Assembly: GCA_964484205.1 (NCBI GenBank)
Contig: CAZAEZ010000016.1
Span: 52,147 to 116,146, forward strand
DNA length: 64,000 bases
Source: M3007 sp964484205
GTDB lineage: Bacteria; Bacteroidota; Bacteroidia; Chitinophagales; Saprospiraceae
Direction of reading: 5' to 3'
The notes under the pieces were generated by a model. It did not search any database, had not been told where the DNA came from, and was given only the letters and a program-made list of their open reading frames with translations. This document shows, in pieces, positions 17,378-25,347 of this stretch (position 1 is the stretch's first letter; each line of letters begins with the position of its first letter). A program made the position numbers and the translations under genes.

Positions 17378-17616
17378 GGTGTAGAATTTTTTAATTAGAA
17401 AATGAAATAGCAAACAACACCCGCGGGGGGTGCATTCTGATATTACAGGTAAAAGCCAAGATGAAAAGGAGAAACACTTTTGCAAGTGTGCGGTGGCAGG
17501 GTATACAGCCTGCGGTTCATTTGGCAATTGTAAGACTAGTCGTTTGAGACGGGCTCGTCACAACACAGGGTATTGTTTGTGGCGCTCTTTCCGCAGATGC
17601 ACAATATGCTTAAGTA

Positions 17617-17624
17617 CAAAGATA
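17617..17624 (-). promoter_or_regulatory. Probable -7 box of the small-protein/HYR operon
   Basis: TATCTTTG on the minus strand, a perfect match to TAnnTTTG and followed by TAC, as in the RNA-array promoters at 42.4 and 42.7 kb. No strong -33 element was found. Confidence 0.45.
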
Positions 17625-17704
17625 GGCTTTATTGCATGAATTCTCTTCCCCTGGCGCAGGTTGCTAAAAAACAACCCGACGCTGCCCGCAGCACAGAACG
17701 GAAA

Positions 17705-17740
17705 TAAAAAAAGCCCCGCCGATATACCTATCAGCAGGGC
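17705..17740 (-). terminator. Rho-independent terminator
   Basis: Read on the minus strand: GCCCTGCTGAT, loop AGGTAT, ATCGGCGGGGC, then seven T residues. It stands about 20 nt after the stop codon of the T9SS gene at 17760-18935. Confidence 0.85.
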
Positions 17741-17759
17741 AATCCTATTTGCAATAAGT

Positions 17760-18935
17760 CTACTTTACCATCAGATGTCCGTTGGCCATGACCACTCCTT
17801 TTGCATTGCGCAGCACGAAATGGTATAGCCCGGCATTGGCTGACCGGGGCAGTGCGTATTTGGCAATCATCTTTCCGGTTGTTCCTTCCAGTTGTTTTGA
17901 AAAGATCATCTTGCCGAGTGGGTTATACAGTTCGAAGGTCCAGGCTTGGGCATCCGGCTTTTCAAATTCCACCTGGAAATTACCGGAAACCGGATTGGGG
18001 AAGACGCTGGTGGCAATCAGTTCCGGGGAAACGAATTTGGTGGAACTGACAATATTCTTAACGTCATCGGCCATGGTGGCGCTGGTGATCTGGCCACTAT
18101 CGCCCTCCAGGTACAAGGCTGAGCGGTTCAGCCCCTTGGCGTAGAAAGAATAATCCGAGTACGTCGCGGTATTTCCCTGGACCAGCCCGAGGGCGCTGAG
18201 CATAATTTGCGGCGCCGGCTGGCCGGCAAGAAAGAAACTGTCGGTTCGCAGGGTTGTTTCTTTGAGCAGCAGGGCTTCGAGGCTCACGGTACCGACGCCA
18301 TCCGGATGAGGGAGGATGAGGGTGCCGTATCCGGCAACGGTATTCGTGCTCTGATAATTGTAATTTGAACTGGCCGGCACATGGTCGAGGCCGAAGGCTT
18401 GTACCGTCATGAGGTAGTTGCCGGCAATATTGATTTCCGTATCCCAGCTGTCTTCATAAATTAACGGGAACTTCAGGTAGTAGTTGGGTTCTTCATACAC
18501 GTTTACAGCGCCTAAAAAGGAGATCGTATCATTTGGGCCGCCTGTGAGTGGCTGCGACGGCAGGTCCATGGCGGTAGTGGTACGGCCCAATACTTTGTAT
18601 CCGTCTTCTGCCAGTTGCTCATAAAAATTGACACCCTGTGGCGCGATCCCCAGCGCCAGTCCGGTACTGTATTCCACCAGATTGGCATCGGGGAAAAGCG
18701 GTTCGGAGACGGGGTTTTTGACGTAATTAAAGGGCGCGGTCAAGGCCTGGCCGCTGTAGTCCCAGGTCACATCAGCGCCTTCTGCGGGCAGGGAAAGGCC
18801 GGCCGGGCTCATGATCCAGCCATGGACGGTGCCGCCGTTGGTCGTGTATGTGTAGTCCGGGCGTTCAATGGTGATCTGTGCAAAAATTTGCGCGGCAAAA
18901 AGCGAAGCAAGCAGGAGTAAAGTAGATTGTTTCAT
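17760..18935 (-). CDS. T9SS type A sorting-domain protein of unknown function
   Basis: 391 aa with a clear signal peptide (MKQSTLLLLASLFAAQIFAQ) and a C-terminal type A sorting domain of about 80 residues (ATSVFPNPVSGNFQVEF ... VVMANGHLMVK), so it is predicted to be secreted across the outer membrane and anchored or released. The central 280 residues resemble other uncharacterised Bacteroidota cargo proteins; no catalytic motif is seen. It has its own terminator and lies 176 bp after the TPR-CHAT gene on the same strand; whether they share a transcript is unclear. Confidence 0.85.
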   Translation of the reverse strand: MKQSTLLLLASLFAAQIFAQITIERPDYTYTTNGGTVHGWIMSPAGLSLPAEGADVTWDYSGQALTAPFNYVKNPVSEPLFPDANLVEYSTGLALGIAPQGVNFYEQLAEDGYKVLGRTTTAMDLPSQPLTGGPNDTISFLGAVNVYEEPNYYLKFPLIYEDSWDTEINIAGNYLMTVQAFGLDHVPASSNYNYQSTNTVAGYGTLILPHPDGVGTVSLEALLLKETTLRTDSFFLAGQPAPQIMLSALGLVQGNTATYSDYSFYAKGLNRSALYLEGDSGQITSATMADDVKNIVSSTKFVSPELIATSVFPNPVSGNFQVEFEKPDAQAWTFELYNPLGKMIFSKQLEGTTGKMIAKYALPRSANAGLYHFVLRNAKGVVMANGHLMVK

Positions 18936-19111
18936 AAAAATAAAGGGTTGATGATTTGAAAATAAGGAGGAATGCCGTCCCGTTTTCGGGCCGCGAATTC
19001 CCCCTGTTTCAACCCCTTATGTCAGCGGAGAAAAAAGGTCAACAGGATTTGGCGGTTTTTTTTTTAGATGTGGATGGATTTTGTTTGCCGTTAGGCACTT
19101 GTCGCCGCTAT

Positions 19112-22100
19112 TCACCATCCAAGCACGAAGCCTGCCCAAAGGAACGGGTCCGGGTACTTCTCCCGCAATTCGGCCTGTGCGCTTCGGAAGGCGGCCGGGA
19201 TGTCCATGCCTTCCTCCAGCCAATTGTAGTAAAAAGCCGTCATCAGTTCCTGGGTCTGGAAATCGGAGACTTGCCAGAGTGACATGAGGACGTATTTGGC
19301 GCCGGCAAATTTGAAGGCCCGTTGCAAGCCGTATACCCCTTCATTGCCCCGGATATCGCCCAGACCGGTCTCGCAGGCGGAGAGTACGACGAGTTCTGTT
19401 TGGGACAGATCCAACTGAGCGATCTCGTACGCGGTGAGGATGCCATCGTCTGTGCCGGGACGGATAGGTTGGCCGTTTTTCCAGGCGTAATTTCCGCCGG
19501 CAAGGATGAGGCCGGAGCGGATCATCGGGTGCTCCGAGGTTTGAAAACCTGTGCCGCTTTCCGCAGTTTCTTTTGGGCTTGGGAAAAAATAGCCGTGCGT
19601 TGCCAGATGCAGGATGCGGGGTGATGGCTGGCTGCTGCCCAGTTTTTTGAATGCCTCTTCGCTGCCTTCCAGCCCGGAGTGGTAACGGGTCGGTATCTCA
19701 GCGGCTTCCGTCAGCAGGCCGATGGTCTCGATCTCGGTTTGGGTCCAGTTCAGGTATTCCCATTTTTCGCCCCGCAGGCGGAGCGTGGTGCTGTCTGCCG
19801 CGGTGGCATTCCGGCTGGCGATGTTCAGTTGCGCAGCCGGGGTGCTGTTGGTCTGATCGGTCAAAAGGCTGTCGGCTTCGTACTCGATGCCGCCGAAAAG
19901 CGCTGCGTTGCCCGAATGGGCGACAGCCAGTCCGGGCAACGCCAACTGCCGGGTGCTGCCCAATTTTACCAGATGGAAGCGGTCGGCCAGTACTTGTCCG
20001 TTTTCGCATTGAATGGCTGCCGGGTTTAGCCGGTGGAGCAGGCCGGAGGGTGAAAAATAAACGGTTTTCGCACCGTTCAACGGTTTTTCCAGGGGTTGCC
20101 AAAGCAGGTTGTAGAGTGCGCGGCCGGGTTGTTTTTTGTCAAAACGATAGAGCCGGTTGACGGCTTCCATCCGGTTGGGGCCCTGCGCGCCCATTTGGCC
20201 GGCAATATCCTGTTCGGCACAAAGCGGCACGAAGGCAGGGTACGCTTGTCCGGCGGTCAGAACGAGCGCGGTGTACCGAATGCTTTTTTGCTCCGGGACT
20301 TCGGGAAGGGAATCGAAGTGCACGAATTCCACGGCGGCCTCGCCCGGCTGCAGGCTTTTTTGTATTTCCCGCCAGGTTATTTCCTGAAAACGCTCGCCAT
20401 AGCCTGCTACAGCAGCCACCAATGTTTTTTCGATAGCGTTGCATTCCTCTTCCATTTCAGCAATATTGATGCGTTCGGAAGGTGGCTTGGCGTATTCGGC
20501 AGCCAGAGACGTTTGCAATTGTCCCAGCCGATTGTATTGCGCTGCAAAATTAGGGTCCTGAATAGTGAATTTTTTCACCCGGCTGGCCTGGTCGAGCAGG
20601 TACCCTTTTTGAAAAACGGCGTCATCAAATGCCCGGGCGGTGGCTTCGCCCGGATTAGGACGCAGTTTTTGCAAGTAGGAGAAATGCTGCGGGAAGTAAT
20701 AGCTGAATCGTTCGAAATACGCAGCGAGCTCGGTTTCCGTCAGGTGTTTTGAGGCCTGGAAATAGACCGTTTTTTGCAGGCGGATGGATTCGGCGATGGT
20801 CTGTAGCGCATCCTCCAACCGTCCGAGGCCGGCTTGTGAGGAAGCCAGTTCCCGGAGGTTGGCAAAGTAGTCCAGGCTTTCCGGTCCGGGTGTTTTCCCC
20901 CAGATTTGCCTGGCTCGCAGTTGTAGTTTTTCGGCTTCCCCGAATTTGCCCAATTGCATTTTCAGGTAGGCCAGGTTGACGAGGCTTCGCGCTACATCGG
21001 GGTGCTCACTCCCCTGGAATTTCTCCCGGAGTTCGAGCACTTCCAGGATCAGCGGTTCGGCGGCGGCATACTTTTTCTGGCTCCGGTAGGTCCGGGCCAG
21101 GTGATCTTTCGCCAGCATCGTGTAAAAATGCTCTGCGCCCAGTGCTTTTTCATAAATAGCCAATGCCTGCGCGATATACTGTTCGGCTTGCGCAAAATCC
21201 CCGACGGCATTGTAATAGCTGCCCAGATTGTTCAGGGATACACCGCACAGGTAGTTCTCTTTTCCGAAGGCAGCTTCCCGCAGGTCCTTGCTTTCCTCGT
21301 AATAGGTCCTTGCTTTTTCATAGTTGCCCATTTCCATGTACAGGTTAGCGAGATTTTCCAGGTGAATGGAATAGTCGGGGTGGGTCTTGCCCAGGATGGC
21401 GGCTGCTATGGACAGGGCTTCCAGCCCGAGCTGTTCGGCCTGTTCGAAATTGCCGGTGTACCTGTTGAGGCCGGACAGGTTTGTGATACAATTCGTGTAG
21501 TCTGTATTCTGGGTGCCGATCGTTTGAGCAAGAATGGTTTTGGCCTGCTCCAACAGCTTTTTTGCCGTTTCGTATTCGCCTTTTTCAATAAAAACGATCG
21601 CCGCATCCTGTGTCGCCAAAGCGCAGGATTCGTGTGTTTTACCGAAGATATTTTCCCGGATCCGGATACAATTGAGGTAATACGTTTCAGCTTGTGCCAG
21701 GTCGCCGGTGAGCCGGTAATACTTGCCGAGGGACGACAAGAGGTAGGCAAACGCTTCGTCCTCCGTACGCTTCATTCGCAAACTGATCGCCTCTGCTTCC
21801 AGCAGTTGGGTGGCCGCATTGGGGAAGTCGCCCTGGCTGAGGTAGAGTGCTCCCAGTGCGGAGCGGCTTTGTACATATTCGGGATGTTCTTTGCCCAAAA
21901 CCGCTGCCTGTATGGTGATGGCATCCAGGAGGAGTGGTGTCGCTTCTTCATATTTTCCCTGTTGGGAAAGGATCTGTCCCTGGACGTACAGGCAGGCGGC
22001 GAATTGCGGAGTTTGTTTGCCCAGGGTGGTGCGGGTTTTGGCTTGGGCGGCCAGTACATTTTCCAAAGCCTTGTCAGGGTTTTGATCCTGCTTTCGGGCG

Positions 22101-22213
22101 CAATTGAGGAGGCTGTCAATTTCAGCAACGGCGGTTTTATTTTCCATCGATTGTGCCTGGCCGGGAAGAACATAGAATACATACAGGAGCAGCAAAATGC
22201 AGATACGTTTCAT
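19112..22213 (-). CDS. TPR-repeat CHAT-domain (caspase-like) protein
   Basis: 1033 aa from the ATG at 22213, which gives a signal peptide (MKRICILLLLYVFYVL, end near GQAQ); an upstream TTG would add 19 residues. The first 500 residues are tandem tetratricopeptide repeats of the 42-residue Kinesin-light-chain/TPR_12 type (ALSIAAAILGKTHPDYSIHLENLA). A linker follows, then a CHAT domain (about 690-1033), a caspase-fold peptidase domain, with the probable catalytic dyad His873 (LHLATHGYF) and Cys947 (LSACETGLG). It ends in LWAGFVLGW as is usual. It lies downstream of an anti-sigma-like gene and an ECF sigma factor on the same strand, a repeated arrangement in this phylum to my knowledge; a role in proteolytic signalling or envelope-stress response is inferred. 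Confidence 0.9.
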   Translation of the reverse strand: MKRICILLLLYVFYVLPGQAQSMENKTAVAEIDSLLNCARKQDQNPDKALENVLAAQAKTRTTLGKQTPQFAACLYVQGQILSQQGKYEEATPLLLDAITIQAAVLGKEHPEYVQSRSALGALYLSQGDFPNAATQLLEAEAISLRMKRTEDEAFAYLLSSLGKYYRLTGDLAQAETYYLNCIRIRENIFGKTHESCALATQDAAIVFIEKGEYETAKKLLEQAKTILAQTIGTQNTDYTNCITNLSGLNRYTGNFEQAEQLGLEALSIAAAILGKTHPDYSIHLENLANLYMEMGNYEKARTYYEESKDLREAAFGKENYLCGVSLNNLGSYYNAVGDFAQAEQYIAQALAIYEKALGAEHFYTMLAKDHLARTYRSQKKYAAAEPLILEVLELREKFQGSEHPDVARSLVNLAYLKMQLGKFGEAEKLQLRARQIWGKTPGPESLDYFANLRELASSQAGLGRLEDALQTIAESIRLQKTVYFQASKHLTETELAAYFERFSYYFPQHFSYLQKLRPNPGEATARAFDDAVFQKGYLLDQASRVKKFTIQDPNFAAQYNRLGQLQTSLAAEYAKPPSERINIAEMEEECNAIEKTLVAAVAGYGERFQEITWREIQKSLQPGEAAVEFVHFDSLPEVPEQKSIRYTALVLTAGQAYPAFVPLCAEQDIAGQMGAQGPNRMEAVNRLYRFDKKQPGRALYNLLWQPLEKPLNGAKTVYFSPSGLLHRLNPAAIQCENGQVLADRFHLVKLGSTRQLALPGLAVAHSGNAALFGGIEYEADSLLTDQTNSTPAAQLNIASRNATAADSTTLRLRGEKWEYLNWTQTEIETIGLLTEAAEIPTRYHSGLEGSEEAFKKLGSSQPSPRILHLATHGYFFPSPKETAESGTGFQTSEHPMIRSGLILAGGNYAWKNGQPIRPGTDDGILTAYEIAQLDLSQTELVVLSACETGLGDIRGNEGVYGLQRAFKFAGAKYVLMSLWQVSDFQTQELMTAFYYNWLEEGMDIPAAFRSAQAELREKYPDPFLWAGFVLGW

Positions 22214-22344
22214 TTTGATGACATTTTGGTGGGCAGAAGTAGAGCGCGATAACGCATGCAATATATCCATTGAAACCGAAAACCCTCGTTTTTGCCTCCG
22301 GCAGTCCTGTCCCGCTTCAGCGGGGAAAAATCTCCGGCATGCTC

Positions 22345-23283
22345 TTATTCCAGTAATTTCAAGGCCCGGCCCGCTTGTTCCTGGAGGGCATGTCCGGGTT
22401 TTGTTGAAATCTTCCTGAAGGTATTTTTGGCCTTGGCATCTTCACCCGAAAGCAGGTAAGCCAGGCCCCGGTACCATTCCAGCAGGTCTGTGCCGGCCAG
22501 GTTGTTGTCTTTTATCCGGTCGAAACAGCGGATGGCTTCGCTGCCCTCGCCCCGTTCCAGCAGGCAATAGCCTTTTAGGAAAAAGAGTGTGTCGTTGGCG
22601 GGCATTTTCCGTTCGAGCAATTGCAGTTGCGCATAGGATTTTGAAAAAGCACGCTGTCGCAACAACGCGTCCACCCGACTGAACGGCTCGCGCAGTTGCA
22701 GCCATTCGGGCGGGTATTCACTGTACCATACGGCGTCCAGGAGTGCCTGCCGGCCGGTATCGGGAGCGGCATTGTTGCCCCGCAGCAGAGGAGCAGGCAT
22801 TGCGGTTCGTGTATTTCTGTCCGGTTGGTTCAGTGCGACCGGGCGGTCCGGCCGGGTCGTGCTGTTTTTTTCCGGTGTTTCATCGGTTGCCGGCCTGCCG
22901 GTCCCGGCCTGTGGTGGCGCTTGCTGTACGGAGTCGACCGGTGGCGTTTCGATTGGCGCTGGCTGCGGGGCAGGTCTTTTTATCAGGAAAAACAGCGCAG
23001 CCACGAGCAATGCCGCTGCCAGGATCAGGAGCGGCCACCAACGGTATTTTGAACGTTCGGCGCGCGCAGGCGGCAGGTTGTGGAGCGCTGCCTTTACCCT
23101 TTTATCCAGTTCTGCCGTTTCGATATCTTCCGTCAGTTGGCGCACAAAACGAACTGCTTCAGCCAGCGCGGGGTTCTGCTCCATTGCTGCTTCAAATGCC
23201 GCCTGTTCTTTGGCGGTCATTTCGCCTGCCAGGTATTTTTCGATTTCGGTCACTTTGCTGTTCTGGTTAAATAGTTTCCTCAA
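22345..23283 (-). CDS. Anti-sigma-factor-like single-pass membrane protein with TPR-like C-terminus
   Basis: 312 aa. The N-terminal 60 residues (IEKYLAGEMTAKEQAAFEAA) match the helical anti-sigma domain seen in Bacteroidota, without a zinc motif. A single membrane helix follows near residues 83-101 (WWPLLILAAALLVAALFFL), then a proline/threonine-rich periplasmic linker and a helical TPR-like domain (ALLRQRAFSKSYAQLQLLERK, KGYCLLERGEGSEAIRCFD). The start is a TTG whose bases overlap the TGA stop of the sigma gene (TTGA), a layout implying translational coupling. It probably holds the sigma factor at the membrane and releases it on an outside signal; its partner could be the TPR-CHAT protein encoded next. 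Confidence 0.8.
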   Translation of the reverse strand: MRKLFNQNSKVTEIEKYLAGEMTAKEQAAFEAAMEQNPALAEAVRFVRQLTEDIETAELDKRVKAALHNLPPARAERSKYRWWPLLILAAALLVAALFFLIKRPAPQPAPIETPPVDSVQQAPPQAGTGRPATDETPEKNSTTRPDRPVALNQPDRNTRTAMPAPLLRGNNAAPDTGRQALLDAVWYSEYPPEWLQLREPFSRVDALLRQRAFSKSYAQLQLLERKMPANDTLFFLKGYCLLERGEGSEAIRCFDRIKDNNLAGTDLLEWYRGLAYLLSGEDAKAKNTFRKISTKPGHALQEQAGRALKLLE

Positions 23284-23885
23284 AATGCCTCGTTGATGCC
23301 TGCCTGTTTGACGGTTTCAGCCAGTTTCTTCAAACATTGCCCCCGCTTGCTTTTCAATGAACCGACGGTGGTGTAAGGCGTTAGTTTTTTTGAAACCACC
23401 TCCTGGTCTCTTTTGTGTTCAAAATATTTGAGCAGCAGCACTTTCCGGCAATCTTCGCCCAAACGATCGAGCAATGTCTGCACAATGGACACCCGTTCCT
23501 TGTTTTTCAAATAAACTTCAGGGTTGAAATCCGAGGTTGCGGCTACATTATCCAAGGATTCCGTCTGCGGTTTTTTGGCGCGTACGCTGTTGGCGATCAA
23601 TTTTTTAGCAACGCCGAAGGTGTATGCCGCCGGGTGAAAGCCCATGAACTGAAACGTGCCTTTCCGAATGGCCTGCAGCGTAGCCAAAATAGCATCGTTG
23701 AGTACTTCCTCCGCATCTTCGGCATCCAATCCTGCCTCCCGAACCCGCCGTTTGACATCCGGGGCGACCTTGACCGCCAATGCCCGTATTGTGGGCACAT
23801 CGGCCGTCTTCAGACGCTCGAAAAAGGCCCTTTTGGCATCTTCCGAGGACTGATTGTCCTGCGATTCGCTATCCCCGAATGTCAT
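23280..23885 (-). CDS. ECF-type RNA polymerase sigma factor
   Basis: 201 aa from the ATG at 23885 (a TTG 17 codons upstream is possible but less likely). It has a sigma-70 region 2 (AEEVLNDAILATLQAIRKGTF, then GFHPAAYTFGVAKKLIAN) and a C-terminal helix-turn-helix region 4 (LLLKYFEHKRDQEVVSKKL, then TTVGSLKSKRGQCLKKL). It probably directs transcription in response to an envelope signal. The anti-sigma-like gene overlaps its stop codon. It is preceded by 185 bp containing no other gene. Confidence 0.88.
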   Translation of the reverse strand: MTFGDSESQDNQSSEDAKRAFFERLKTADVPTIRALAVKVAPDVKRRVREAGLDAEDAEEVLNDAILATLQAIRKGTFQFMGFHPAAYTFGVAKKLIANSVRAKKPQTESLDNVAATSDFNPEVYLKNKERVSIVQTLLDRLGEDCRKVLLLKYFEHKRDQEVVSKKLTPYTTVGSLKSKRGQCLKKLAETVKQAGINEAF

Positions 23886-24070
23886 GTTTTTGAAAAAGGT
23901 CAATGCTACCCTGGAATTTTTGCAATTATACAGCAACGCGTTCTAAATACGCAATGCAACGTTACCGGCATAATCCGGCGGTGCACAGTAAACGGAGGCC
24001 TAAATCTGCCACTTGCCGGGGCGAACCGGACACGTTTTCGGGCCGGCGGCGGAAATATTCCCAGGACAAA

Positions 24071-25213
24071 TCAGGCCTGTTGTCTTCGGATTTTAATTTG
24101 AATGGCGTCCGGCACCGGTTCTTCCATAACCAAGATCAGATAACCGCCCCCACCGGCGCCGCTGAGTTTCCAGCCCAGGGCTTTGTCCCGGAATTGTTCG
24201 ATCTGCGCTAAAATTCCTGTATCCACCATGTTGGGGAAAAGAGCCGTTTGCGCCTCGAACGATTGCCGGAATGCCCGTCCGAAGCCAACCGTATCCTGCC
24301 GCAGGAGCGCCTCCCAGCAGGCTTCGGCGGCCAAAGCAAGGGCGCGTACATTTTCCAGGTTGATGCAGGTGTCATCCAGTGCGCGGTAGCCGAGTCGGCG
24401 CGGGCCGAGTGGCAGCAAATACAAGTGCTGTTCAAGCCAATCCAAAACAGGGTTGTCCTGTACGGACGCAATATGTTCAGGCCAGTACTGCGCGGCGTAT
24501 TGTGCCTTGTTCAAGCCCGGCATGGCGATGCCGATCGAGTCCTGAGAGCCGGAAACCTCAGTCGTACCCGGCGGGTTGTCGTAAGCGAAAAGGATGCGCG
24601 CGAGTTGTTCCGGGTTGCCGGGAGGCAGTGTTTGTCCCCAGAGTTCGATGGCTTTCTCGCGCGTACTGGTTGCCATGCCGCTGCGGTGGTTGAACGGCTG
24701 CGTGGGTTCGATACTGATGGTAATTACCGGCCCGGGGTGGTATTCGGACACCCAGGGCTGATCGAGCCAGCCGCCGGCCAGGTCTATCCGATATGGCATG
24801 CCGTTCAGTTGGCGCAGGGCTGTCGTGCTGCGCGCGGGCAGATGGCCGGCGGGTATGCGTTTAGCCACCCGGTATTCGATTCTGTTTGCGCGGCACAGGG
24901 CTTCTTTTTCCGGCAAATGGCCATCTTCGTTTACAAAAAAAATGTCGGGCCGAATGTCGGCCAGTTCCGGTTCGAAATCGAGCATGCCGCTGCCCCGGCT
25001 GATCCGGACGGCGTGTACGCAAGCCAGTGCTTCGAGCATGAACACGCGTTCGGCCTGGGCATTGACGGGGTAGCGCCCCTTGAGCGCCTGTACGGTTTGG
25101 TCCGAACCAATACATACGTGCAGCAGGCCCAGTGTGGCGGCTTCCTGCAGGAAGGCGACATGGCCGCTGTGCAGCAGGTCGAAGCAGCCGCTGACGAGTA
25201 CTTTTTTGCGCAT
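24071..25213 (-). CDS. Cytidylyltransferase-like / GHMP kinase-like fusion protein
   Basis: 380 aa. Residues 1-130 form a nucleotidyltransferase domain of the cytidylyltransferase superfamily (VSGCFDLLHSGH, HxGH motif at 15-18; later an IRPDIFFVNEDGH segment). From about residue 142 (RIDLAGGWLDQP) to the end it resembles a GHMP small-molecule kinase: VSGSQDSIGIAMPGL corresponds to the phosphate loop region and LSGAGGGGYL to motif 3. Such fusions make nucleotide-activated sugars or sugar phosphates in known relatives (HldE- or FKP-like logic), but the substrate here cannot be read. The phosphate loop lacks the usual GLGSS string. Single gene on the minus strand, divergent from a membrane glycosyltransferase, which may fit glycan synthesis. 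Confidence 0.75.
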   Translation of the reverse strand: MRKKVLVSGCFDLLHSGHVAFLQEAATLGLLHVCIGSDQTVQALKGRYPVNAQAERVFMLEALACVHAVRISRGSGMLDFEPELADIRPDIFFVNEDGHLPEKEALCRANRIEYRVAKRIPAGHLPARSTTALRQLNGMPYRIDLAGGWLDQPWVSEYHPGPVITISIEPTQPFNHRSGMATSTREKAIELWGQTLPPGNPEQLARILFAYDNPPGTTEVSGSQDSIGIAMPGLNKAQYAAQYWPEHIASVQDNPVLDWLEQHLYLLPLGPRRLGYRALDDTCINLENVRALALAAEACWEALLRQDTVGFGRAFRQSFEAQTALFPNMVDTGILAQIEQFRDKALGWKLSGAGGGGYLILVMEEPVPDAIQIKIRRQQA

Positions 25214-25347
25214 GGTATTATTCCATGTTTATCGGTAAGCTACCGGTTGGGGTAATTGAAATCGGAACGCAAGATTAAAAAAGACTGAACTATATTTATT
25301 TTGCCCCCCTTTATTTTAGAACGGTCGAAAAATGACCTGATGCAAAA

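Larger units (their letters stand above)
17378..17759. other. Gene-free stretch: promoter/leader of the HYR operon and terminator of the next gene
   Basis: No coding sequence is supported. On the minus strand it holds a TATCTTTG -7 box (17617-17624) for the operon beginning at 17377, giving a leader of about 235 nt. In that leader CTTTTCAT occurs (17461-17468) about 150 nt after the box, followed by a CACCC/GGGTG hairpin with no T-tract. The far end holds the terminator of the gene at 17760-18935. Confidence 0.5.

Noticed and set aside
22311..22324. CCCGCT/AGCGGG hairpin between the anti-sigma and CHAT genes as a terminator
   Set aside because: The A/T tract lies before rather than after the stem on the transcribed strand, so termination in the direction of these genes is not supported.
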